Part shown: positions 1-11,121 of the stretch, piece after piece
Layout: every line of letters starts with the position of its first letter
How positions within the stretch are numbered: position 1 is the stretch's first letter
Assembly: GCF_047496725.1 (NCBI RefSeq)
Contig: NC_132973.1
Span: 8,841,233-8,905,232, forward strand
Direction: 5' to 3'
DNA: 64,000 nt
From: Anoplolepis gracilipes
Lineage: Eukaryota; Arthropoda; Insecta; Hymenoptera; Formicidae
The notes under the pieces: generated by a model
The model's database searches: none
What the model was told of the DNA's origin: nothing
What the model saw: only the letters and a program-made list of their open reading frames with translations
Program-made: the position numbers and the translations under genes

Positions 1-2261
1 TGCACCCGTGTGAATGAACCCTCTAACACGCATTTCAACAAGTGTTACCGCTGTCACACAGCTCGGAAAAAAACTGTAAAATGAATTCTAAGTCTTTATA
101 AAAAAAGAACAAAATTAAATGCAAATTTCCTAGACATGCTTAATGCACAAAAATTAGCCTCTTATTATAAAGATTTGAGAATTTAAATTCTCTCGTATCA
201 TAGTCTTTTATCACGTTTAAGAGAAAATTGCAAACAACGCTCGTGATTAATGCCTCTCATTTTCAAATTGAATTAAATGAAATTTCCCGCAAACTTTCCA
301 CTTCAATGAGAAACTATTACTCTTCATTATGAAAAAAGTTCGTTAAATTATTTCTGTGCTAGAAAAAAAGCAGATAGAACATATAATAAATTATAATATA
401 ATAAATTATGTGTTTGCATATAATAATGCGATAAATTTATGCATGTTTTCTTTTGTAAAAATTAATTTAAACACATTACTCGCATGAAACACCTTTAATA
501 GAAACTGCGCTTTTATTGTCCAACGCACAAACAAAGTATAAATGATTTATACATAAAAGCACGAAATTAATATAAATTTTTGTACAAGTAATACATAAAT
601 ATTTTAGAAATAGATATCGCAATGAAAAGAATGGATTATAATAAATTTAAATTTCCTGAAAATTATTTTTAATAACGTTTATACAAAAGATGAGGTACCC
701 TCTCAAAGCTGGTAAATACTATCGCAGCAAATCGAATAAGAGACAATAGGTGCATCGAAGTAATAACTGTGAAACAATCGTATACTTTGCTAAAGTATTA
801 ATGAGATAAGTTTCTATCCATACAAGTTACGCATTTTCATATTGCGCTGTAAATTGGCTCTGCGAATCGATCGCTGTAAAGTAGCGCAAATGACAATACA
901 CGTGACGATGGCCTTGCTAATAAATCTCTCGCGTTTAGAAGTCTTCGCAATTCCATAATTTTTTGTTGCATCTAATAATTTTTATTTATAATAAATAAAT
1001 TGTTTGGCTTACACATATAAAATTTGAAACGTTTTGGAATTATTCTACAACTATAGCAACTGATATTTGGTTCCTAATAACAAATAAAGTGATTCTAAAG
1101 CATGATTCTAAAAATGACAGATGTAATAAACTGAAAACTGAAATAGATACGATGATATGACATGCAAAATAAGGAAATATTAATGAACAAAAATAACATT
1201 ATCGAATCGATTCATGCAGAAATAAGAATATGTTTTTGATGTAACGCAATATTTCGTATCATCGCGTTCCAATTATGGCGTATACGTATCAGCATGTAAT
1301 GTGCTAGGCTGTCATATATTCGACTGTTGGAAAATTGATACGGTTCTTTTCCGCTGCGGTAAAGAAAAAAAAAACGTGACATTTCCTGAAACTTATATAA
1401 ACCAAAAGTAACGAGTCATTGCATAGGAAATGTTTAATTTCGAAAAGCTTTTTTCAGTTTTATAGAACGCTGTTTATAAAGTATAATAGCTTTGAAATTT
1501 TTTTCATTCTTAAACTTTTACATTTAATCACGAAATGAGAGGATAAAAAGGGCTTGTCATTCTGAGAAATGTTTCTCTTTTAATTATATATGTTTTTTTC
1601 TTCTCAAAAATTAAAAAAAAACGAGTTTATGCAATGAGATTATGAAAATAATTTTTCATTTAGAGAAATACTGCTTTTACAATTATATATTTCTTTTTCT
1701 TTTCAAGAATAAAAAATGAGTTCAAAAACTTGCTCTCCTATTCGTCATGCATGTGACATATTTTCAGCGTGAAAATTAATTAAAATTATTATCTCTTATT
1801 ATTACGATTATTACAATTATTACGAGAGTCGATAATTCGATTAATACGCTATCGATCCTCCAGCGTTGTTTGTCGAACAGAAATTGTTCAAGCTATTATA
1901 GCGATGATAATTGCACAATCCGTTTCCTTTTACTTTCTCTCGTGTTCAAATCACCAGTGAATCGATGAAAGTGACAGTTTGTGCTCCAATGTTACGCCAA
2001 GTAGTACACGATCGTACGAACGTATCGGGTTTTAATTATTTGTTAGTGATTCGCGATTGTAATTTACATCGATCTGATGGCAATCGTACAATCGAACCGT
2101 CGTAAGGAGGAGCAAATTATCTCAATTATCGTTAATTTGCTTGTGTTACAAATCACGAGTGCCCGAATAAATCATGATAAGTCAATTATATTCGTGGTTC
2201 GTTTGATAGGCGATTTGTTATTCACCAAGATAGATTTTCGAAAAGATGTATTACATGATGT
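1..2261. other. Left flank, no gene recognised
   Basis: This stretch is AT-rich DNA with no splice-bounded coding exon that I can support. A loosely repeated segment of about 70 bp occurs at roughly 1562-1636 and 1664-1733; both copies open with a GAGAAAT motif followed by a T-rich run. From about 1800 to 2260 the base composition is less AT-biased and two short frames are open (1911-2105 and 2077-2280), but they show no recognisable motif. Confidence 0.4.
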
Positions 2262-2263
2262 TA

Positions 2264-3166
2264 TTAGGTGTGCAAATTAATTCTCGACCTCTAAATTTAA
2301 TCAATTGTATCATTTATTAAACCGAACATTTTTTGTCGCCATGTTAGGGTTTTGAATTACGAAAACTTAAAAAACTACTCGACTCTGCAGCTGACACAAA
2401 CTCAAGAAGCAGTAGATAAGTGTAATAAACATAATGACGTCCGATAAACAGCATATCATACATTGCATGCTTTTCACGTTCCAATTTTTAAAAAATTCTA
2501 ATGAGGCTAAATAAATGATCTGTTCAGCCTTAAGGGAAAATGTTGTATCTTACAGCATATGTAAAAAGTGGTTCCAGAGATTCCAGAAAGGAAATTTTAA
2601 TCTCGCGGATATGTGCATTTGATGGGACATGAAGGGTATATTGTATGAGTTACTAACAATAAGTGAAACCGTGATCGCCAAGCGTTATCAGTAACAACTT
2701 AATTATTTGAGTGATGCAATTGAGCAGAAAAGACCGTTTACCTAGTTTAATGAGACTAGGCAAGTGATACTGTTGCATGATAACGCAAGGTCGAACACAT
2801 ATGGCTATCAAACTATCAATATATTTATATGAATCACCATATATTCGTTCAGTGGAGAAGTTCTCTCTCACACGGTTTATTCTTCAGACTTATCGTTAGC
2901 GCCTTCATACTATCATTTGTTCCAGTCTCTATAACACCAGTTGGTCGATTAGCATTTTAAAACGTTCAAAGATGTTGATAAAAGCATTGGCAAATTTATT
3001 CAAAACTGCCATCTTTTTACCGAGAAAGAATTCGTTAGCTACCTATTTTGGTGACAAAAAGTAAAATAGATTCTAATGGAGATTACTTCGTAGATTAAAA
3101 TGTAACTTAATTTTTATAAATAAACAATAAATTTATTGAAGATCGAGAATTAATTTGTACACCTAA
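2264..3166 (+). mobile_element. Mariner transposon, internally deleted copy with both ends
   Basis: The element is 903 bp and is bounded by inverted repeats of about 27 bp. The left end begins TTAGGTGTGCAAATTAATTC and the reverse complement of the right end begins TTAGGTGTACAAATTAATTC. A TA dinucleotide flanks each side (2262-2263 and 3167-3168), as expected for Tc1/mariner target duplication. A full mariner is about 1.3 kb, so roughly 0.4 kb is missing. The loss falls between the DNA-binding half and the catalytic half of the transposase (see the pseudogene entry). Confidence 0.85.
2434..3065 (+). pseudogene. Mariner transposase pseudogene
   Basis: One reading frame starting at ATG 2434 can be followed through the element with several in-frame stops and no frameshift. 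The first part matches the mariner helix-turn-helix region, with the hallmark residues CKKWFQRFQKGNFNL near 2555-2602. It then jumps directly to the catalytic domain at WDMKGILYELL (about 2620), followed by a region like RYQ.QLNYL..AIEQKRP. Next comes LLHDNAR (about 2770), which carries the second catalytic Asp. The YSPDLAPSDYHLF block survives as YSSDLSLAPSYYHLF (about 2878-2922), so the third catalytic Asp is replaced by Tyr. The copy therefore cannot be active. The single surviving frame suggests one in-frame deletion followed by point decay (inference). Confidence 0.85.
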
Positions 3167-3168
3167 TA

Positions 3169-6100
3169 ATAATGTAATTCAGTGGGCATAACGTTAACGC
3201 AACGTTTCTAAATTGTCAAGTATATTGAATGAATTTGTGATACTTTAGAAATAATGTGTGAATTTTCATCTTAACTTTAATAGAAAAATGAAAAATGTAA
3301 TATATTTACGTGAATGTAAAAAAATTTTGTGATATTATTGCTTAACTTTTAAACATTAAAATTATGTCCAATTTTATAACGAAAACAAGATGTTTTTTAA
3401 ATACATACGTGTGCTATCCTGAAAATCTGTAATTCGATAGAACACGTCGCGATATAAATGCAATTTGTAAAAATCTTACTCCTCGAGCAAGATAAATAAA
3501 AAGATAGCCTCCGGAATCATAACGATAAGAGATAAACCTTTTTGAAATAATCTGTTCTGCTAAACCTAACCGAGAGTGCACAAGACGATAATCCTAATGA
3601 CACGGGCATTTGTAAGTATTTATTATTTATTAACTCGCATTAATGTATAAACATATTTATTTTATTATATATCGTGATATTACGTAAATAAGTTTTTTTG
3701 TATTAAAGATATCGTATTAAAGGTAGTATCGCTTCTTTTTCTGGTCACGTCGTATGGCAATATTTCTCTTCCCACAAAGGCAAATATTATTGCCTTACGA
3801 TTATGCACGAGCGATTAATGTGCACATATATTTTCAGCATGAAAGATTTGAGATCAGAGATTGCTCTTGCTTCGAAAAATTATAGAAGAGATATAGTCGG
3901 AAAAATAATGCTCGAACTGTTATGCGCGAAATCGTCATATCAGAATCAAGAGAAACAGCGTTCGATATTTAATATATTTTTTACTATGTACAATCTGCAT
4001 TTACATCCGTTTACTATTTGTTCTCTCACAGGTAATATTTTTATTCTATTTGCACTTGAATATTTAGCAAGAGATATTTAATTGTATTATATTTGTCGAA
4101 ATTACAAAGTCATGCGTAATTTACAGTTTGAATTTTTCTTGCGTCCAAAAAAAATATTTATATAAATCATAAAATTGTTTAAATCGTTGCTTCATATTTA
4201 AAAATCTTTCTGGCATTTACAGTTTATTTCATACACTGTAAACCGTAATAACTAGAAATTATTGTAAAAGCAATAAAATTTTTCAATGCATGAATAATAA
4301 TTGTAATGTACAAAGATATAAATTATATATATTTTATATTCTAACATGGATTTAAAAAATTATTTTTTTTACTTTTTATTTTATTTTATTAAATGGCTAA
4401 TGAGGGTAGCAGTTAAGCTGGTAGGCTAGCTAACTAATTAATTATTGACCAAATTAATAATTAATAATCAATGTTAATGAAAAGTTTGCTTTTTAGATCG
4501 CATTATACAAACGTGTACGATAATATATTCCATATCCTTGTTCTAAACTTATATATAAAGATTCTTTTGCATATTATATATGTATATAAGATCCATTTAT
4601 ATATCTAAAGATTCCTTTATTGATTATTATTATCCATTGAATCATATCCACATCATTTGCGTTTATGTCAGATTATAATACTATTGTCGATTAAAATAAA
4701 TTAGAATACATAATTTTAAAGATAAAATTGATGTTATATGCATAATACCGATTATTAGTACGGCACGTGACCTAATCAATAATATAAAAGATTCAATCTT
4801 AAGCCTTAAATTAAACTCTATTATTCCGACTGAAAGCTTTTATAATTAGTGCGGCTTATAATTGAATTTAACTTTCACCGATTATATGCTACTTTATCAC
4901 AATTTAATTGTATTCGAATAATGATAATAATTAAAAGAAAGCAATGTATATATTACCTACAAATTATTTTTCTTTTCTCTTCCGTAAAATTTGACTAAAA
5001 CAATTGCTCTAGTAACGTTCAAATCGTACATAACATATTTTTTTTACCAGTACATGTTTTGATCACGACACAATTCCGTGGCAATTATTGTCTCTAATCA
5101 CAGTCATAACAGTGATTTTCCCTACACCGATTTATGTACCTGTATGTGTACGGTTTTCATATATTGTGTCAAGGCAGGAGAGCAAACGAGAGAACGAAAG
5201 GCACAGAGATACGGAGTCGGCAACACGAGCAACGAGAGAATAAGCAGTCTGATGGTATGTGTGTGTATATCTGAATAAGAATAGCCGTAAAATCGTTTCC
5301 GTTTCCCCTTCTTTCTCGCCTCCGACCATGTGAGTCCCAACGTTGGGTTTGGTAGACGAACGGGGAGTCTTCATGATGACAGGCCGGCGACGGCATGTTT
5401 GTGACGCGGTCCCAACTGGTGCCTTCATATGATCCCTTTTCCTATGGACATATTCATCGGGACCAACCGACTTCTGTGAAACGATTGCAGTGCGAACCTC
5501 TCGCTCGGAATCGTTTATCATATATATGTGTCAATGCTTCAACTAAGTGGTGCGTGCATCTAGATTAGTCATAGTTGGTCAAGTTTTAAACGGTACGAGA
5601 GTTCCACGTAAACCCAGTCATACAACAGCAGTGTTATATTTCTCTCTCTTCTTATCTCACTGATAGCCACATGACCTGAAGTGGCGAAGTTTTTCGAGTG
5701 CGCTGATTGAGTGATAATTAATTTATTAATATTTATTTATATTGCAAAAGTATAATCAGCATTGGTTAAAATTGAAGTAAGTGTGATTTATTAGTGTGCA
5801 ATTTAAAAAAGAAAAAGAAAATTAAAGTCTTCTTATTACTTCTTTTCATTTATATTACATTTCATGCTTCAAGTGAGATAATAACTGAAAAATATTCTCT
5901 TTGAGATAATTATTTGTCATTAGGATTCTTTTTATCTTTTAATCGTATCAATGTTCAATAAGTATATATATCATCTTAATCTTATCACAAGATATGTGAT
6001 ATATATCAATATGATTAAAGTATAAATATTAGCATTTAAATGCATAATCCATTGAAAGTGTTATGCATATATTTTGATATTAACTCAATTGTTTGCTACG

Positions 6101-8976
6101 TATAAGAAAATTATCTCACAGATTATCAAATTATTCAAATATATATTTTTACAGTAGAATAATAACGTGATTAATAATGTGATTAATAACGTTATTAATA
6201 ACGTGAAACTTTATGATATTTATTTTTCACTTTGTGACTTTTATTGTCGATAACATACAATGATAAATTAAATTAAACCACTTTTGGAAATTAAAAAGTA
6301 ATGGAAAATAAAAAATTAAATATTAAAGTAAGAAAAATATTAATAAAACTTAAAATTTAATAAAATTTTTAAATTTTTGAATAATTTTAAATATTTAAGT
6401 TTAAATATAAAAGCTAAAAATAAATAAAATATACGTAAAAAATTGAAATGCAGCTATATTGAAATATAAAAGAATCATGCCACAAATAGCGTCAAGATAT
6501 TTCGTGAAAAGTGAAAGTGCCAGTTGGTATAACTGATACAATCGTTTATCTTGTCGAAATTTAACAGCATCCGGTTCTCTTACTTTTATGTTAGTCTCGT
6601 GAGTATACATAATTCGGTAGTTTAAGAGAAAATGATTTTCTTGATTGACTAGAGTAGTTTAGCGTTAATAAATTAAGCATTGTCTGCAGAAAGTTGTGTA
6701 TATAAAAATTACATAATAATTTATAATCTATGTTGGCAACGCAATCGTTTCGTAATTATTCAAAGTGGCGCAGTAGGTCACAATTGAGAAGATCAACGTT
6801 CTCTCTGAAAGATAATTGTGTGTGCGATGTAGACGATTATCTGCATCTTTCATTTAATTATGATATTTTCAATCATCGTTAAGCGTTTAATTAATCGGTG
6901 GTAATTAAAAAATTGCGTGGAAATGGTTAAACGAAAAATTTTGAAATAACGTAAGAATAACGTTAAAGAGGAAATAGCTTTAAGGTTGCATTAGAAGATG
7001 AATTGGCTGAATTGGAGTGCTAAATTGTTAGGAATAAGCTCAAATAGCTCATCTCTAGAATATATTTAATCAAAACGTATCAAGAAAAATATGAGAACGT
7101 AAATTGAATTAAATTCGTTAACTGTAATATTTATATTATTTTATGTGATTCGCCTATCTCGGAGTCTATAGTAAATCTTACGAGGAAACTAGCTGATATT
7201 TGTTTGTGATTCATACTTAACTAGTATTTGTTTGTAATTCATGTTTGCTATAATTTATTATTTGTGCAAGAGATTGCATACGAAATATAAACTATACAAA
7301 CACAACTAATACACAGTAAATCGGGATACACTAGTAGTGATTACATTTTTATCAAATATTGACAAAAATAAAAAACGTCACAAAACACAGGAGACATTCA
7401 TGAAATATTATCGTTGCACTGTGTATTCGGTTCGGCATATTTTTATTTTAATTTTTGACATCAATCACAGTTTTTTATAATTATCAACGTATAGTCAGAC
7501 TTAGTTGTGAAAGCATGATTGAGTAATTTATCGCTATGCACTTTATGAAAGATTTATTTTTTGCTTTCAATTTTTTTGTGTAACTCAGTTTTCAGTTTGA
7601 CATCTATTTTTAATGAAATACTAATAATAAATGATCGATGTTGAAAGGAAAAACATGTTTTTCATTTTTAACTCTTTTAAATATCGTATTCAAATGAAAT
7701 CAAAATATGCAAATAAATTTTTATTTTAAAAGATGTGAAAAGCATTACGAAACAAATAGAATATATAAGTTACATGCACATTATATTCTCACGGAAATTC
7801 TCTGAGAATGCTTGATAAGACAGCTAACGTTTCACATGCAGCGACCTAATATTAGTCGACAATATATGAGAAAGAAAAAATACGTTGGATCAGAAGAAAG
7901 TTTAATTAGTTCTTTTAATTAACGTTACGAAACTTGTGTCTTCACTTCCTTCATCACTATTGAACGACCTAGATGTAGAATGTTTAACATTATTATGCTC
8001 GTCATATCGCTTTTACATTTCATCAATTTTAGTTACTAAGTTTGTATTCCAGTAGCTACATTACATCAAGACATTATTTTACATTTTCATATGCTAATTC
8101 ATCGTGATTTCAACACAATTTTAGTCACAAAATATACAGCAAAATTTAAGGTATCACAAAAAAATGTATGCTGATTTTTTTATTTTCTTTTTGAAAACTT
8201 TCTAAAATTAATAATGAAAGTAAGAATTTAAATAAGTGAATATATAAATAAAATATTTGTACGATAAAATAAAAAATTTATTATGAATTTATTAAAATTA
8301 TATTCAAACAATGCTATTGCTGTTATATGATTAAAATTCTAAAGATTGTTCAACAAGAGAGAACAATGAAAATTTCAGATGACATATTCCAAAACACGTG
8401 CGATTATGTGATCACATATGTATTACAATGTACATAAATTCCACGGGTTCTGCATTCGACGTGCATATTTAACATGCATGTGTAACGTTTTATTAAAACG
8501 CATAAAATGTCAAGCTTATTCCTACATATATATACTTATGTATATATGTATACATATGTACCTTGTGTATTATTCATGGACCGCGTACACATATACCTCG
8601 CCATCGGTAACGCACTCGTTTGCAGCAACTGACGTGACGCACGTGCTATCCATATAAGACTTCATCTTAACAACATACAGTAGACATGCCTATTATATAT
8701 TTTTTTAGAAACAGGAGGACAGATAGATAATAATTTATCATTCGTTTTTATGTGATTTTTGTTCTAGAATTTTGCATTTCTTGCACGCGCTCGTGTAATC
8801 TTTTTTACATCATGTCTTCTCTCAGTTATATTCTTTATAATAAAAAAATAAGTAAAAAATTGTTTGTGTAAAATTTAGAAGGTAAGAGGAAAAATAATAA
8901 ATAAATAAATTTAAAATTTTTTGTGTGAAATCCAGGATATGAGAAGAAAAAGAGATAATATTCTGAATAAATATAT
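3169..8976. other. AT-rich intergenic region, no confident gene
   Basis: No gene can be supported here. A possible orphan exon lies near 3840-4031, between a TTTTCAG acceptor and an ACAG/GTAATA donor; the frame is open from 3803 to 4081 but no family is recognised. A GC-richer block at about 5080-5720 has overlapping open frames on both strands without motifs. It could be a promoter or leader region, for example for the ceramidase gene, but that is inference. The rest is AT-rich DNA. Confidence 0.35.
6161..6208. repeat. 12-bp tandem repeat, four units
   Basis: Four consecutive 12-bp units of the form AATAACGTGATT can be read (6161-6172, 6173-6184, 6185-6196, 6197-6208), with one to three changes per unit. 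Confidence 0.75.
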
Positions 8977-9317
8977 AAAACTAATGTGGTTTATCAAATT
9001 AACTGCAATAACTGTAAGGCATCTTATGTTGGACAGATTTTTAAAATGCTAAAAACCAGAATATCAGAACATAGACTTCACATCAACAGACACAACACTA
9101 ATAAGTCTGTTATAACCAATCATAGACTTGAATACAATTATGACTTTGATTGGAATATAACGTAGAAATATTAGATTAAATCTCCTTTTACAACAAAAGA
9201 TTAATTTCTGAAATGTCGTTTATCAAAAGACAAGTTAACGGTTTGAATTTACAGACTGACACGAAAAATTTATCACTAACATACTGTGACGTAGTAAACA
9301 AACTTTCAAAGATTTAA
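8977..9317 (+). pseudogene. Penelope-like element: GIY-YIG endonuclease fragment
   Basis: The plus-strand frame from 8977 reads KTNVVYQINCNNCKASYVGQ, then LKTRISEHRLHINR and SVITNHRL.Y..DFDW. This is the cysteine-containing GIY-YIG endonuclease tail typical of Penelope-like retroelements; the YVGQ and R..EH blocks are the family's recognisable motifs. Near 9163 the frame shifts, and a second frame continues with EILD, FYNKRLISEMSFIKRQ and GLNLQTDT to a stop at 9315-9317. One internal stop follows EILD. Only the C-terminal part is present and the reverse transcriptase is missing, as in the usual 5'-truncated copies. It is dead. Flanking sequence to about 9610 may be its 3' untranslated tail. 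Confidence 0.8.
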
Positions 9318-10498
9318 ATGCCACGAGACGATATATAAACTCCTATTTCTTGTTGTTTTTTGACAGTAATCGATCGTCTTACGACTATTTAACGGCTTTA
9401 CTTTCTGGATTGTTTTGTAACAAAAATCTATCTTGAAGATAAAAATATTGTACAGCTTAGTGACTTTAATCATACTAATTTAACTATTCTTAGTATATAA
9501 TTTTAAATCTTGGATTCCAGGATTCAATTGATATTTTTAAGTCAAGTCATTATTCTCGAAAATACTTCCTGGCTTACAAACTAATAAAGTATTTCTTCAT
9601 TTCTTCTTTATTATAATCTCTTTTTTTACATTACATATATTCTGTTTAGTTCTAATCGATTTAACAGCTATTTTTGTACTATTACTCAATATTGTTCTAT
9701 TATTTAGCTCAACGTTCACAATATTATTTTCTTGCGCTGAAGAGAGCGAAAAATGTTCGCCTTTATTTGTATTTATTCTTTTTAGATTGTATAAATACTT
9801 TATATTGTTAATATATCCGTTTTTTTTATACCAATATACTAATATAATACTGGATTTGTTTTGTAGCCGTTATTTATTAACTACTTGTTTGCTCTTTACA
9901 GTCTACTTATTTTTTAATTCTTTATAATGATATATTTGCATAATAATTTGCATATAATCCTATCAGTACCTGTATATATTTGCGGTACCGTAATGGACTT
10001 TGTTTTGGGTTGACAGCTATCACGTTTGTCGACCGATACTGTTTGTTAAATTATCTTAAAAAAAAAATCCCTTTTTAAGCGGCAAATGGATGGAAGATGT
10101 GTGTATTCTAAACCCTCTTTATAATCTTCGCATCCCTCTGTATATTTCGTAAACGCAGTTTTCTCGTAAAGAAACATTTTTACCGCTACATGTGACAGTA
10201 GCCTTATAAGTTGACGTTCAACCGAAAGTGAAGTCACGTAACGTAGAATGCTCGTGAAAGTTTTATTTATACTTTTTTCGCCTTCAAATACCACGGATCA
10301 GTGAAAGTCGTTTTGCATTGCCACCAGTTGTCCTTGAGTTGCTCCAAAGATCAATATTTTTCTCTTATCGTTTCAATTAGCGATTAAAATGTATGCACGA
10401 GCAGCAAAAATAATAAATGCTTTGAATCAACCTTAAAACAATAGCCACTAATTATATGAGCCAGGTGTATTGAATATTGATGTTCTGTGTTATCTTTT

Positions 10499-10552
<54 letters not shown>

Positions 10553-10944
10553 ACCTAAGCGGGTACAATAATTATCTTTGATAAATAACACGATAAGCTT
10601 ATCGGAATATTTCCCGATGGTGGTGCACACAATAAATTCAATTGAATTTTCACAACATAATAAATTCGTTCAATATTAGATTTTTCTCACATGAGCTTCC
10701 TCGAAAAGTTTTTGCACACAGTACAAATTCGCAAATAAAAATCTTTATCTGCAATAATGACATCCTTGCGTTATCGCATTCTGAACAAAAAAAAAGTCTA
10801 AAAAAGATAATTGAAGATGATGACGTTTATCTTTATACTGACTACGTCAATAATAAAGCTAAAATAATTACGCGGAACGACAGCAAGAATTGTTTAAGAG
10901 AGATATTCCTGCGGTTATCTGTTCATTTCATTCTTTGCTTTCAG
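9318..10944. other. Upstream region of the ceramidase gene
   Basis: AT-rich non-coding DNA, including a long TA microsatellite. A pyrimidine-rich tract ending in TTTCAG at 10939-10944 looks like a splice acceptor 30 bp before the ceramidase start codon. The gene therefore probably has a further non-coding first exon upstream, which I could not place. No promoter element is convincing. Confidence 0.35.
10502..10546. repeat. TA microsatellite
   Basis: About 22 uninterrupted TA units followed by a short GT run. Confidence 0.9.
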
Positions 10945-10974
10945 TCCGATTAGCCAAGAGGCTCGCAAAACTGA

Positions 10975-11121
10975 ATGGATACTTTGGTGCCGTTACTTCT
11001 AAGAACTCGGGGTTTATCTACATTATGGCTTCTCATGTTACTATTACCTGTCACTCTTGCCTCCTACAGTATCGGCGTGGGAAGAGCTGACAGCACAGGA
11101 CCTACGGCGGAAATTGTTTTT
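10975..11121 (+). CDS. CDase: Neutral ceramidase exon 1
   Basis: Residues 1-49. This exon holds the signal peptide and the conserved mature start YSIGVGRADSTGP. The start codon is the first ATG of the frame and gives a classical signal peptide. The donor is GTTAGT at 11122 and the phase is 0. Confidence 0.9.

Noticed and set aside
5132..5521. 129-codon minus-strand frame
   Set aside because: It overlaps shorter frames on both strands in a composition-biased block and has no motif. It may be promoter DNA rather than coding.
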